Below are positions 31,975 through 39,730 of a stretch of 39,768 nt of DNA, piece by piece (positions within the stretch are counted from its first letter, which is position 1; each line of letters begins with the position of its first letter). The stretch is from UBA6168 sp964442355 (GTDB lineage Bacteria > Bacteroidota > Bacteroidia > Chitinophagales > Saprospiraceae). Location: NCBI GenBank assembly GCA_964442355.1, contig CAYTZS010000022.1:1-39768 (forward strand), in the 5' to 3' direction. A program made the translations under genes and the position numbers. The notes beneath the pieces are model-generated. The model made no database searches. It was not told where the DNA came from and was given only the letters and a program-made list of their open reading frames with translations.

Positions 31975-33300
31975 TTATTTTATGAAAACAGCAGCACCAA
32001 GCCTCGCTGAATAGTTCCGGGCATCGCCGGGATTTAGGAGCGAAAATAGGTTGTCCGTGACGCCAAAGACCTGCAATGGCCCAAGGTTGAGCGTCAGGTT
32101 CAGGCCGAGGTTGTTGTAGCTTTCAGGCTGCTTGAAGGCGTAGGTTAGGCCAGCGTTGAGCAACTTGCTGGGGCTGAAATTGATGCCAACGGCTACCGAC
32201 GAGAGCGGCTCATCGCGGTAGTTTTCGTTGAAAAAAAGGCCGCTCAATGCCAGTTTTTCGCTGAGGTGGTAACGGGCGCTCACGTAAATTTTTCGAGTGA
32301 GGGTAGTTGAGTAGCTGCCGCCGGTGGTTTCCTCCACCTTGAAAATCTGCTCCAGTGTGTCCAGTGCATCGCCGAAAGTAACTTCCTCGCCGGTGAGTGC
32401 GCCGGAGAAGTCAAGGCCGTCGTAAGTGTATGATTTTTGGGCGGCATAGGTGGTCACGTTGTTGTCCCAAGTGATTTTGCCGAGGTCGAGCACACTGGCA
32501 GCGAGTTCGAGCTTGCCGAGTTCGGCACGGATGCCGAAGTCGAGGGCCATGCCGCTATTTTTGCTGAAAAACTCCTTGGCGGTGAGTTTTGCGTAGTCGA
32601 AGTCAACGTTCACGTCTTCAAACTCCTCGTAGTCAATCGTACCGGCGGAGCGGAGGATGTAGTCGCCGTTGAGGGTGATTTGATACACGTCGGGGTCTGT
32701 GTAGAGGCTGGCCGAGTGGTGGTTTCGGTCGGTGGCTGCCCCTGCGATGCCGCTCAGGAATTTGATGTTGGCACCGAGTGTCACCTTGCCGAGTTGGTAG
32801 GCAGCTCCAGTCATAAATTCATGATAACCAGCTAGGTCTATCTCATTTCCCAGCTCCACGGTTTGGCCGATGAACTGTGCATTGCCTTGCCAAACCACTT
32901 GTGGCAGTGTTTTCGGATACTTCAAAAAAGCGCTGTACTTCACAGCGTGGCCAATGCTCAAGCGCAAATTATTTAACTTGAAACTCAGCGAAAGTGACGG
33001 AATGCCCAGTTCGTTTCGGATGGTGTTTTCGGCTTCCAGGTGCCCTATCAGCTTGTCGATGTCCACCACCGTTTTGCCGTCTTGCTTCGCAACGATTTGG
33101 TTATAGGTTGGCCCATCGAAGGCGATGGCGCTGTAAATGCCCGGCAGCCCGATGGTCAGCTTTTTGTCCTGCACGAAGGCGGGATTGGTGCTGTTCGATT
33201 GCCAAGTATGGCGCATGAAATGCAGGCCGAGCTCCTGCTGCGCCATTATTTTTGAAGTGAGAAGTAATATTAAAAAGTTGATTTTCAGTACTTTATTCAT
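31975..33300 (-). CDS. DUF5723-like outer-membrane beta-barrel protein
   Basis: A 441-residue exported barrel. The ATG at 33298-33300 (MNKVLKINFLILLLTSKIMAQ) starts a signal peptide; the upstream frame to 33414 lies in the leader. The mature protein opens QQELGLHFMRHTWQSNSTNPAFV and continues with many alternating strands (TLGANIKFLSGI, MALDFGIRAELGKLELAASVLDLG, KIYVSARYHLSEKLALSGLFF, NAGLTYAFKQPESYNNLGLNLTL). This matches the DUF5723 family and is distantly like PorP/SprF, the T9SS-linked barrel; the family choice is from resemblance. The function is unknown. Confidence 0.78.
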   Translation of the reverse strand: MNKVLKINFLILLLTSKIMAQQELGLHFMRHTWQSNSTNPAFVQDKKLTIGLPGIYSAIAFDGPTYNQIVAKQDGKTVVDIDKLIGHLEAENTIRNELGIPSLSLSFKLNNLRLSIGHAVKYSAFLKYPKTLPQVVWQGNAQFIGQTVELGNEIDLAGYHEFMTGAAYQLGKVTLGANIKFLSGIAGAATDRNHHSASLYTDPDVYQITLNGDYILRSAGTIDYEEFEDVNVDFDYAKLTAKEFFSKNSGMALDFGIRAELGKLELAASVLDLGKITWDNNVTTYAAQKSYTYDGLDFSGALTGEEVTFGDALDTLEQIFKVEETTGGSYSTTLTRKIYVSARYHLSEKLALSGLFFNENYRDEPLSSVAVGINFSPSKLLNAGLTYAFKQPESYNNLGLNLTLNLGPLQVFGVTDNLFSLLNPGDARNYSARLGAAVFIK

Positions 33301-33819
33301 TGCAAGACCGATCATGTGGCAGGGCATTTTGAAATAAGTGAGAAATGAAAGGGGCTTTGGATGTTCAAAGAACCCCGAAGCCTTTTTGGGAGTATTTGCG
33401 GTGCAAAGTTTCACAATTTTACCGAGTTGGTTCGTGTAGTGTTAATCTGTATTCAAGCTAAGCTTAATTGTGACAGTCGATTTCTCTGGGTTTGTGGGTG
33501 TACTTGAATTGATGAAAAAACTGGCTTTGGTGAGGTCGTTTCAAGATTATTTTTGTTAAATAAAAAAATAAATGTGTATGATTTTGATTTTCAAAAAGAT
33601 TTTACCCGTATCTTTGTGCCGTTCATTGAGTGATTTTATGTTTAGCTAGCGATTTTTCTGGAAATCCATTCCTCGTAGTTCTGCAAGCAAAGTCTTCTAA
33701 AGACAGGCATCCTGCCCTCAGTTTTCTTCTTGCCCACTTCTCCGGTTTTATTTCCTCAGATTATTACTGCTTCACAGCTAAGTTTTCTCAAGTTTTATTC
33801 ATCTTAATTTTCTTTTTTA
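33301..33819. other. 519-base divergent intergenic region with long AT-rich leader
   Basis: It separates the DUF5723 gene (-) from the RRM gene (+). Near the left end, 33350-33376 can form an imperfect hairpin (GGGG..TTTG / CAAAG..CCCC) in the DUF5723 leader. On the plus strand it contains the promoter at 33583-33616 followed by a pyrimidine-rich leader of about 200 bases with a small CAGG-CAT-CCTG hairpin near 33705. A 77-residue open frame (33630-33863) overlaps the RRM start and has no recognisable features; it is not called. Confidence 0.5.
33583..33616 (+). promoter_or_regulatory. Promoter of the RRM protein gene
   Basis: TTTG (33583-33586), 22 bases, TATCTTTG (33609-33616); spacing is a little long. 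It predicts a start near 33622 and an untranslated leader of about 200 bases, unusually long for this window. Confidence 0.5.
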
Positions 33820-34197
33820 ATGAACATCTTTGCAGCAAAGCTGAGTTTCGACACTCAGTCTGAAGACCTTCGTGAGGCCTTCGAAGAATTTGGCGAAGTT
33901 TCTTCTGCCAGCGTTATCACCGATAAGTTCACCGGTAAATCCAAGGGCTTCGGCTTTGTGGAAATGCCAAACGACGAAGAGGCCCGCAAAGCCATCGCTG
34001 ATCTGAACGACAGCGAACTTGACGGACGTACTATCGTTGTCAAAAAAGCTGAACCACGTGAAGACCGTGGCGGTAGCGGCGGCGGCGGTGGTCGTGGCGG
34101 TTACGGCGGCGGTGGAAACCGTGGCGGTGGCGGCGGTTACGGTGGCGGCGGCGGAAGCCGTGGCGGCTACGGTGGCGGCGGTGGAAATCGCTATTAA
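33820..34197 (+). CDS. Glycine-rich RRM RNA-binding protein
   Basis: A 125-residue cytoplasmic RNA-binding protein. Residues 1-78 are one RNA-recognition motif: RNP2-like NIFAAKLSF at 2-10 and RNP1 KGFGFVEM at 42-49, with the usual spacing and the closing LDGRTIVVKKAEPR. Residues 83-125 are a Gly/Arg/Tyr tail made of GGGG, GGY and RGG units (ending GGGGGNRY), like plant and cyanobacterial glycine-rich RNA-binding proteins; such tails can bind RNA and promote condensation. ATG at 33820 puts RNP2 at the N-terminus as in homologues. The tail's DNA is a degenerate GGY/GGC repeat. It has its own promoter and terminator. Its long leader could mediate cold-shock or self-regulation, which is inference. 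Confidence 0.93.
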   Translation: MNIFAAKLSFDTQSEDLREAFEEFGEVSSASVITDKFTGKSKGFGFVEMPNDEEARKAIADLNDSELDGRTIVVKKAEPREDRGGSGGGGGRGGYGGGGNRGGGGGYGGGGGSRGGYGGGGGNRY

Positions 34198-34259
34198 TTG
34201 AAGATTTGAATGCCTTCCGGCTTTTTTATGGCTGGAACGACACAGATACTTTGACGATA

Positions 34260-34294
34260 ACAGCTCTTGGCATGTCCAAGGGCTGTTTTTTTTT
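34260..34294 (+). terminator. Rho-independent terminator of the RRM gene
   Basis: ACAGCTCTTGG (34260-34270) pairs with CCAAGGGCTGT (34276-34286) over 11 bp with one T-G wobble and loop CATGT, followed by T8-9. It lies about 60 bases past the stop codon. Confidence 0.92.
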
Positions 34295-34474
34295 ATTTAA
34301 TGCCGTAGTTCAAATTGTATTCCTACAATGGCATTGAGCTATCCGCATTCATCTTGATTTTTTGTGTGGATAAACGCATTAAAAGCGCTCTAATGCATCT
34401 CCTTTTCTCTCCATTTTTGCAGCATGTATTAAAATCTATTTTCTGACGTTATCAGGGTCAATCCATTTCCATCC

Positions 34475-35374
34475 ATGAAAAAAAACTTTCTGTACCTCCC
34501 ATTCTTGTTGCTAGCCACTTCACTGTTCGCCCAGCTAGATGGCACGTCGGTATTGGCCAATTACCTGCGGGAAAACAGCATCAGCTCCCAAATGACCCCC
34601 GAAGGACTTCACTACTTGGTCACGAAAAAAGGCACTGGCGTCAGCCCCACCAAGGGCGACTACGCACTGCTGAACTACCGGGCCATGCTACTCGACAGCA
34701 CGGTGTTCGACCAATCTGAAATGGGCAACCCCTTTGTGTTTCAAGTGGGCAACCACGAGGTCATCAAGGGCCTTGACCAAGGGGTACAGTTGCTGAAAAA
34801 AGGTGGTACAGCTACACTATTTGTGCCACCAGCACTGGGCTACCAGCAGTACGGTGTGCAAGGCTCCGTGCCGCCTGACGCTGCCCTCATTTACGAAGTG
34901 GAACTGCTGGACGTGATGGATTTTGACCGCTATGACCAATACATGCGTGAACTGGAAGAAAAAGAACGGGCAGCCTACGAGCAGCGGCGACGCGACCAGT
35001 TTCAGCAAGATTTGAAAACGATTGAAACCTATGCAGCGGCACATAACCTGATTGTGCGGCGCACCAACTCTGGTCTTAGCTACGCCGTCACCAAGTCTGG
35101 CAAAGGCGCTACTCCCAAGCCAGGCACTTCGGTAAAGGTGGCCTATGAGGGATTTCTGACCGACGGTACCTCATTTGACAAATCGGAAAAATTCGAGTTC
35201 ACACTTGGCGCAGCCAAGGTCATCGAAGGTTGGGAGGAGGGGCTTCAGCACTTTGCACCGGGCAGTGAAGGCTGGTTACTTGTACCCTCCAAACTGGCCT
35301 ACGGGCCACTACCCGTTGGCAAGATTCCGGCCAACAGTGTGCTGATTTTCAAGATAAAAATGCTGAAAAATTAG
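34475..35374 (+). CDS. Exported protein with two FKBP-type peptidyl-prolyl isomerase domains
   Basis: A 299-residue periplasmic or lipid-free exported isomerase. Signal peptide MKKNFLYLPFLLLATSLFAQ. The first FKBP domain (about 40-148) shows VFDQSEMGNPFVFQVGNHEVIKGLDQGVQLLKKGG (in part) and FVPPALGYQQYG...VPPDAALIYEVELLD; a charged helical linker (149-195, EEKERAAYEQRRRDQFQQ) leads to the second domain (198-299: VKVAYEGFLTDGTSFDKS, KVIEGWEEGLQHFAPGSEGWLLVPSKLAYG, IPANSVLIFKIKML). It should accelerate proline isomerisation in exported proteins, complementing the parvulin and Skp proteins of this window. It converges with the T9SS plug gene, 18 bases away. Confidence 0.9.
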   Translation: MKKNFLYLPFLLLATSLFAQLDGTSVLANYLRENSISSQMTPEGLHYLVTKKGTGVSPTKGDYALLNYRAMLLDSTVFDQSEMGNPFVFQVGNHEVIKGLDQGVQLLKKGGTATLFVPPALGYQQYGVQGSVPPDAALIYEVELLDVMDFDRYDQYMRELEEKERAAYEQRRRDQFQQDLKTIETYAAAHNLIVRRTNSGLSYAVTKSGKGATPKPGTSVKVAYEGFLTDGTSFDKSEKFEFTLGAAKVIEGWEEGLQHFAPGSEGWLLVPSKLAYGPLPVGKIPANSVLIFKIKMLKN

Positions 35375-35392
35375 CAAACGAATTTCACCTAC

Positions 35393-36886
35393 TCACTGCC
35401 TCCTAGAAGAGAAGGACGAGGCCCCAATCAACTGGTCGTAGCGGCCACCAAATGGGCGGTAATAGACGAATATCGTGTAGTAGTTGTCCGTTTCGTGCCA
35501 ATCACCCTCGGTTTCCTCTAGGTCAACCTTGTCGCTGCCATGCGGCAACGCGGCATACAGGTACTCGTAATAGCCCTGCTTTAGGCTCACCTTGCACACA
35601 TAAGCATTCACTGCTGGATTGTAAATCATTTTGAAAGCTGGCTTTAGCTGCCAGTCCGTCAGTGCGCCGAAGATGTAAAGGTCATGGTCGTACATCTCGC
35701 CGGGACTGGAGAGCTGAAACAGCACGTCCAGGTAATCACTCTGGAGGTTGTGCATCTCGAAAGCGTTGTTGTTGCTGCCATAAAGTTGCAGGTCACGTGC
35801 ATCGTTTTCGGCGGCTCGTTGGTTCAGCAAGTTGGTGCGTTCCTGCTGAATGGCCGATCGCTCCTCCGCAGAGCTTGACCTAGCCATCCTCGCCTCAAAT
35901 TCCCTTTCTTCCTGTTGTGTCAGCTGATTGGTAAATGCGCCCGTTGTGGGTCGCCCGCCCTGCGAAGTGATGCGGTTCTGAAGGTCACTATTTTCGATGA
36001 CAAAGCTGCCGTTGATGTCCCTCGACTCGAAGTAGGGCATTGCACCCCGCTTCAGGTCTTTTTCCAAAACCGACTCGTACTTGCCGTCAGATGATTGAAC
36101 CAGTGAAATGATGCGGGGATCGGGAGAGCGGATGCCCCGTGCGTCGAGGTAGCGAAATTCCTTCCCCGCTGGGAAAATGATTTTGTCCTGAAAGTCAAAA
36201 ACTTGCTGGCCAACCTTGCTGAACAAGGGCTTGATGCCTACCACTGCGTTGTCCCAACGGCCATTTTGGAGGACTACGGCGGTCATTTCTTGCTGAGGGT
36301 TCCGGATTTCGAGGTCATCGTGGTTCACCATGAAATCAATTTCTTGGTGCGTCGTGATTTTGTCCACCCGTGCAGGTCGAACGGCCCTGCCTGACACATT
36401 CACCTTTGAGTCCAACACCATGAAACGACGGGTGAGGGCGAGGCGTTTTTCGTCTTCGTCTTCGTAAACCTTGAGTAGGTAATTGCCGCTAACCCTGAAC
36501 TGCATGTCTTGGTTGGGCAGTGCGAGCCAGTAGTGGGTGTAGTTGGACTGCACCTTGAAGGAAAAGTCGTAGTCCCGGATTTGCCCCTCCGAAAAACCCT
36601 CGATATAGTCAAACTCGTTGATGCCGCTGGGGTTCCAGTTGGCATCGCAGTGCTGTACCGTGTAGGTGTAGTTCTTGGCTTCGCCGTCCAAGTCGTCGAA
36701 ACTGAGTAAGACGCTGGGGCCACCCTCCAGCTCGACCACGGGGATGCTGGTCAGCAACCCATCCACGTGGAACTTGACAGACTTGATATTGTCCAAGTAG
36801 ATGTAATCGTAGAAAACCAAGTCTTCGTCCTGCGAAAAAGCGAGGGCGGGCAGTAGCAATGCCAACAGCGGGAATATTTTTTTCAT
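35393..36886 (-). CDS. Type IX secretion system plug protein (DUF5103 family)
   Basis: A 497-residue exported protein. The ATG at 36884-36886 (MKKIFPLLALLLPALAFSQ) starts a signal peptide; the frame upstream to 37081 is leader DNA. The mature part has the DUF5103 pattern: YLDNIKSVKFHVDGLLTSIPVVELEG (in part), FDDLDGEAKNYTYTVQHCDANWNPSGINEFDYIEGF (in part) and a C-terminal DLYIFGALTDWQ...YVCKVSLKQGYYEYLYA carbohydrate-binding-like module. In the structurally described T9SS translocon this family closes the periplasmic side of the SprA channel. It supports a functional T9SS, as do the two CTD cargo proteins at 25.6-30.8 kb. Confidence 0.9.
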   Translation of the reverse strand: MKKIFPLLALLLPALAFSQDEDLVFYDYIYLDNIKSVKFHVDGLLTSIPVVELEGGPSVLLSFDDLDGEAKNYTYTVQHCDANWNPSGINEFDYIEGFSEGQIRDYDFSFKVQSNYTHYWLALPNQDMQFRVSGNYLLKVYEDEDEKRLALTRRFMVLDSKVNVSGRAVRPARVDKITTHQEIDFMVNHDDLEIRNPQQEMTAVVLQNGRWDNAVVGIKPLFSKVGQQVFDFQDKIIFPAGKEFRYLDARGIRSPDPRIISLVQSSDGKYESVLEKDLKRGAMPYFESRDINGSFVIENSDLQNRITSQGGRPTTGAFTNQLTQQEEREFEARMARSSSAEERSAIQQERTNLLNQRAAENDARDLQLYGSNNNAFEMHNLQSDYLDVLFQLSSPGEMYDHDLYIFGALTDWQLKPAFKMIYNPAVNAYVCKVSLKQGYYEYLYAALPHGSDKVDLEETEGDWHETDNYYTIFVYYRPFGGRYDQLIGASSFSSRRQ

Positions 36887-37217
36887 CTTAAAATTTGTGC
36901 TGACAAGAAAGTAAACATTTGAGCGCCAACTTGCGGTGATGCTGCAACGAATCAGCAAACTTGGCAAAACTTTGCCCTTTAACGCAAAAGCGGCATTCAC
37001 ATTTTCGGGCGCTTGATTTAGTTTTTGAACGAGCGCTGGACAAAATTGGCCCATTGGGGCTTCCTTCACAAAGTTTAGCAAAACCTGCCCATCATTTTAG
37101 AAAACCCTAACCAAAAACCTGTACTACTTAACATTTTCGTGCCGTCTGAACCCTCGTATGAAAATGCGGCAGGCAGGGAGCCATTTTCCTGAACCGCATC
37201 AAAAAATAACGACGGAC
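36887..37217. other. 331-base divergent intergenic region with a leader hairpin
   Basis: It lies between the plug gene (-) and the barrel gene (+). ATGCGGCAGG (37164-37173) can pair with CCTG (37188-37191) and CCGCAT (37194-37199) around a 2-base bulge, forming a leader hairpin ending 18 bases before the barrel gene's ATG. No TAnnTTTG promoter with good spacing is visible on either strand, and no gene or RNA is recognised. Confidence 0.45.
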
Positions 37218-37931
37218 ATGAAAACATTGCTGAAAACCACCACACTCGTGCTATTGTTGGCTGCTACCTTCCACCTCCAGGCTCAGAAAGTCTCCATCGG
37301 CCTGAAAGGCGGCGCACAACTCGCCAACGTGAAAGCACCCGGCGTCATCGAGGACTTGTCTTTTTTGCCCGATTTCAAAAGCATTGCTACGCCAAACTTG
37401 GGTGTGGTGTCGGAGATAGAACTGCACCCCAATTTTGCCATCCAGCCAGAACTTTCCTGGACGCAGAAGGGCTTTCAGGTGGACGAAAACTTCGACGTGA
37501 ACCTCTTCGACGTGCCCATTCCGCTTGGCGTTACCGCCATCACCAAGTTCAACTACCTGGAAATGCCGCTGCTCGCCAAGGCCAAGTTCGGCAACTTCTA
37601 CCTGCTGGCAGGCCCGACCTTCGGCTACGCCTTCAACGGCCGCCTCGACACACGTGCCAAGCTGCTCGTGGAGGTGGATTTGTTCGACACCAAAATTGAC
37701 CTCGACGATGTGGACTACCAACGCTGGGAGGTAGGCGGCATGGCTGGCGCTGGCGTTTCGGTGCCCGTGTTCAACGGTGGGCAAATCTTCTTTGATGCTA
37801 GGTTCTCCCACGGCTTCACGCAGCCCTACGACATCCCGGTGGTACATGAAAAGGTGCTACACAAAAGCATCGGCCTGAACCTCGGCTTCATGCTGCCAAT
37901 TCACGGCAAAAAAGCAGCGCCAAGGGCATGA
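37218..37931 (+). CDS. PorT-like outer-membrane beta-barrel protein
   Basis: A 237-residue barrel of the outer-membrane beta-barrel/PorT type. The ATG at 37218 (MKTLLKTTTLVLLLAATFHL, cut near QAQ) starts the signal peptide; the frame upstream to 37158 includes a leader hairpin. Barrel features: KVSIGLKGGAQLANV, TPNLGVVSEIELHPNFAIQPELSWTQKGF (in part), FNYLEMPLLAKAKFGNFYLLAGPTFGYAF and a late AGAGVSVPVFNGGQIFFDARFSHG. The motif NYLEMPLLAK is typical of the family. Its function is unknown; it has its own terminator. Confidence 0.87.
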   Translation: MKTLLKTTTLVLLLAATFHLQAQKVSIGLKGGAQLANVKAPGVIEDLSFLPDFKSIATPNLGVVSEIELHPNFAIQPELSWTQKGFQVDENFDVNLFDVPIPLGVTAITKFNYLEMPLLAKAKFGNFYLLAGPTFGYAFNGRLDTRAKLLVEVDLFDTKIDLDDVDYQRWEVGGMAGAGVSVPVFNGGQIFFDARFSHGFTQPYDIPVVHEKVLHKSIGLNLGFMLPIHGKKAAPRA

Positions 37932-37966
37932 TACGATAGGGCAAAGCAAGAAACAATAGAACAAAT

Positions 37967-38010
37967 GCGGGCCATTCCGGGAATTTTACACCGGGATGGC
38001 CCGCTCTTTT
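37967..38010 (+). terminator. Rho-independent terminator of the barrel gene
   Basis: GCGGGCCATTCCGG (37967-37980) pairs with CCGGGATGGCCCGC (37991-38004) over 14 bp with one T-G wobble and a 10-base loop, followed by TCTTTT. Confidence 0.9.
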
Positions 38011-38080
38011 ACGCCAAAGGCCGTAGCAACTGCATCTTCACAGTGTGCCGATTCGCTTCGGCAGGGCTAACTGAAAATGC

Positions 38081-38109
38081 TTGCGTGAACCTTCGATTTC
38101 CTAATTTTG
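38081..38109 (+). promoter_or_regulatory. Promoter of the DUF4837 lipoprotein gene
   Basis: TTG (38081-38083), 18 bases, TAATTTTG (38102-38109). The predicted start near 38115 leaves only about 12 bases before the ATG at 38127, which supports that start over the longer frame beginning at 37965. Confidence 0.55.
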
Positions 38110-38126
38110 CCCAAAACACATTTGAA

Positions 38127-39218
38127 ATGAAGTACCTGAAAATAATTGCACCCCTCTTGATGCTGTTGTTCTTGGCCGCATGTGCCAAGGAAGCCCCACA
38201 GCCCGTTTCGGCACCTACGCCCAAGGGCGAAAAAGTGCAGGCACACGGGCGGGTGAACCAAGTCCTCGTCATCGCCGACTCTTCGCTGTGGAAAGGGGCC
38301 GTGGGGGACTCATTTTTCTACTACTTCAGCGCACCTTATATCCTGCTGCCACAACCTGAACCAATTTTTGACTTGGTACACATGACCCCAGAGGGCTTGG
38401 CCAAACAGCCACTGAAAAAGGAGTTCCGCACCATTATTTTTCTCGCTGACCTCAACGACGAGAACTCTACCACCGCCCGGATGATGCGCACCGACTTGGG
38501 GCCCGAAAAGCTGGTGGAGATTCAAAAGGAAAAAGGCTACAACGTGACCGTGGGTCAAGACAAATGGGCCATCAAACAGCACCTTTTTTACGTGAACGGC
38601 TTTGGAGAAGACAAGCTGATGGAGTGCATCGCCGTCAATTTCCCGGCCATTGCCCGAAAAATGAACGAACGAGACCAAGAAATCGTGAAGAACACAGTGT
38701 ACCAGGGCGGCCAAGACACCAAACTGGAAGGCGATATTTTCACCAAGTACAGCCTGAAGATGAAAATCCCAAAGGGCTTCAAGCAAGCCAAGTACGACGG
38801 CAACACCAACACCCTTTGGTTGCGCAGCGACGAGCGGGAAATCATCGCCAACATCGTATTTCACAAGCTACCTTACAAAGACAAAGCACAGCTTACCAAG
38901 GCGGGAATCAAGAAAATCAGGGATGGCGTTTCGGGAATCGTCACGACAACGCAGCCGAACACCTACATGCGCATCAACGATGAAGACCTGCCGCTTTTTG
39001 TGGAAAACAAGACCATCAACGATGCCTACACCGTACAGGCCAAAGGCGTCTGGGACATGGTGAACGACTTCATGGGTGGGCCCTTCGTCAGCAACCTCAT
39101 GCTCAACCCCAAGACCAACGAACTTGTGCTAGTGGACGGTTTCGTCTTCGCCCCCGGCAAAGACAAGCGGAACTACATGCAGGAACTGGAACTGGTACTG
39201 GCCACGGCGAGCTTTTGA
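38127..39218 (+). CDS. DUF4837 family lipoprotein
   Basis: A 363-residue lipoprotein. The signal peptide MKYLKIIAPLLMLLFLAAC carries a lipobox LAAC with the lipidated Cys at residue 19. The body matches DUF4837: GRVNQVLVIADSSLWKGAVGDSFFYYFSAPYILLPQPEP (in part), FRTIIFLADL and a C-terminal half KYSLKMKIPKGFKQAKYD. ATG 38127 is chosen because the promoter ends 17 bases before it; the frame upstream to 37965 covers a terminator and the promoter. The function of the family is unknown. It ends facing the CoA-binding protein gene, with an inverted repeat of reiterated words between them. Confidence 0.87.
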   Translation: MKYLKIIAPLLMLLFLAACAKEAPQPVSAPTPKGEKVQAHGRVNQVLVIADSSLWKGAVGDSFFYYFSAPYILLPQPEPIFDLVHMTPEGLAKQPLKKEFRTIIFLADLNDENSTTARMMRTDLGPEKLVEIQKEKGYNVTVGQDKWAIKQHLFYVNGFGEDKLMECIAVNFPAIARKMNERDQEIVKNTVYQGGQDTKLEGDIFTKYSLKMKIPKGFKQAKYDGNTNTLWLRSDEREIIANIVFHKLPYKDKAQLTKAGIKKIRDGVSGIVTTTQPNTYMRINDEDLPLFVENKTINDAYTVQAKGVWDMVNDFMGGPFVSNLMLNPKTNELVLVDGFVFAPGKDKRNYMQELELVLATASF

Positions 39219-39233
39219 GAGCAGGTCTATGAG

Positions 39234-39307
39234 GGTTGATAAGGGTTTATGAGGTTTATAATGGTTGATAAGGTGTCGTCATGCGGGAATATCAACCCTT
39301 ATCAACC
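39234..39307. repeat. Inverted repeat built from GGTTGATAAGG words between convergent genes
   Basis: GGTTGATAAGGGTT (39234-39247) is perfectly complementary to 39294-39307. The 11-mer GGTTGATAAGG occurs exactly at 39234-39244 and 39263-39273 and inverted at 39297-39307; degenerate copies fill the rest. It occupies the 102-base gap between two convergent stop codons, so it could end transcripts from both sides, though it lacks a T-run. Confidence 0.8.
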
Positions 39308-39320
39308 TCATCAACCCCCA

Positions 39321-39680
39321 TCAAAACTGCCCCGTCGAGAGCATGACCAACGTACAGGCTTCGATAGCCTCAATGCCCGCCCGCTCTGCCCGCCCCATCA
39401 GGTCAAAGTTTTCTGCACCGGGGTTGAAGATGATGCGCTTGGGCTTCATCGCCAGCAGGTAATCGTAGTATTCTTCTTGGTGCGACAAATTCACGTACAG
39501 CGTCACCGTGTCAATATCCGACAAAGGCGGATGGCCCGTCTGAATCTTCACGCCATTCACCTCACCCTCCTTCCTGCCAATAGCCACCACCTCATGGCCA
39601 TGCTTTTTCAGGGAATTGATGGCCAGGTACGAGTACCTTTCTGGGTGCGTGGAAGCACCGATGACGAGTGTTTTTTTCAT
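39321..39680 (-). CDS. CoA-binding (Rossmann) domain protein, YccU-like
   Basis: A 119-residue single-domain protein. MKKTLVIGASTHPERYSYLAI carries the GAS-type nucleotide loop, followed by VVAIGRKEGEVNGVKIQTGHPPLSDIDTVTLYVN and the conserved KRIIFNPGAENFDLMGRAERAGIEAIEACTLVML (both quoted in part; key parts IIFNPGAEN and EACTLVML). This is the CoA_binding_2 family, related to the CoA-binding part of succinyl-CoA synthetase; the cellular role is unclear. ATG at 39678-39680 is preferred over a GTG three codons upstream. Confidence 0.9.
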   Translation of the reverse strand: MKKTLVIGASTHPERYSYLAINSLKKHGHEVVAIGRKEGEVNGVKIQTGHPPLSDIDTVTLYVNLSHQEEYYDYLLAMKPKRIIFNPGAENFDLMGRAERAGIEAIEACTLVMLSTGQF

Positions 39681-39698
39681 AAAATGCACTTAACTAAG

Positions 39699-39730
39699 TA
39701 GATTTACGATTTTAGATTTACGAGTTACGA
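39699..39730. repeat. Tandem word repeat TAGATTTACGA
   Basis: TAGATTTACGA occurs at 39699-39709 and 39713-39723 (identical over 11 bases, period 14), with a third partial copy TTACGA at 39725-39730. It lies just upstream of the CoA-binding gene, at the end of the window. Confidence 0.6.

Noticed and set aside
34060..34195. Tandem DNA repeat of GGY triplets
   Set aside because: It is the coding sequence of the Gly-rich tail of the RRM protein and needs no separate explanation.
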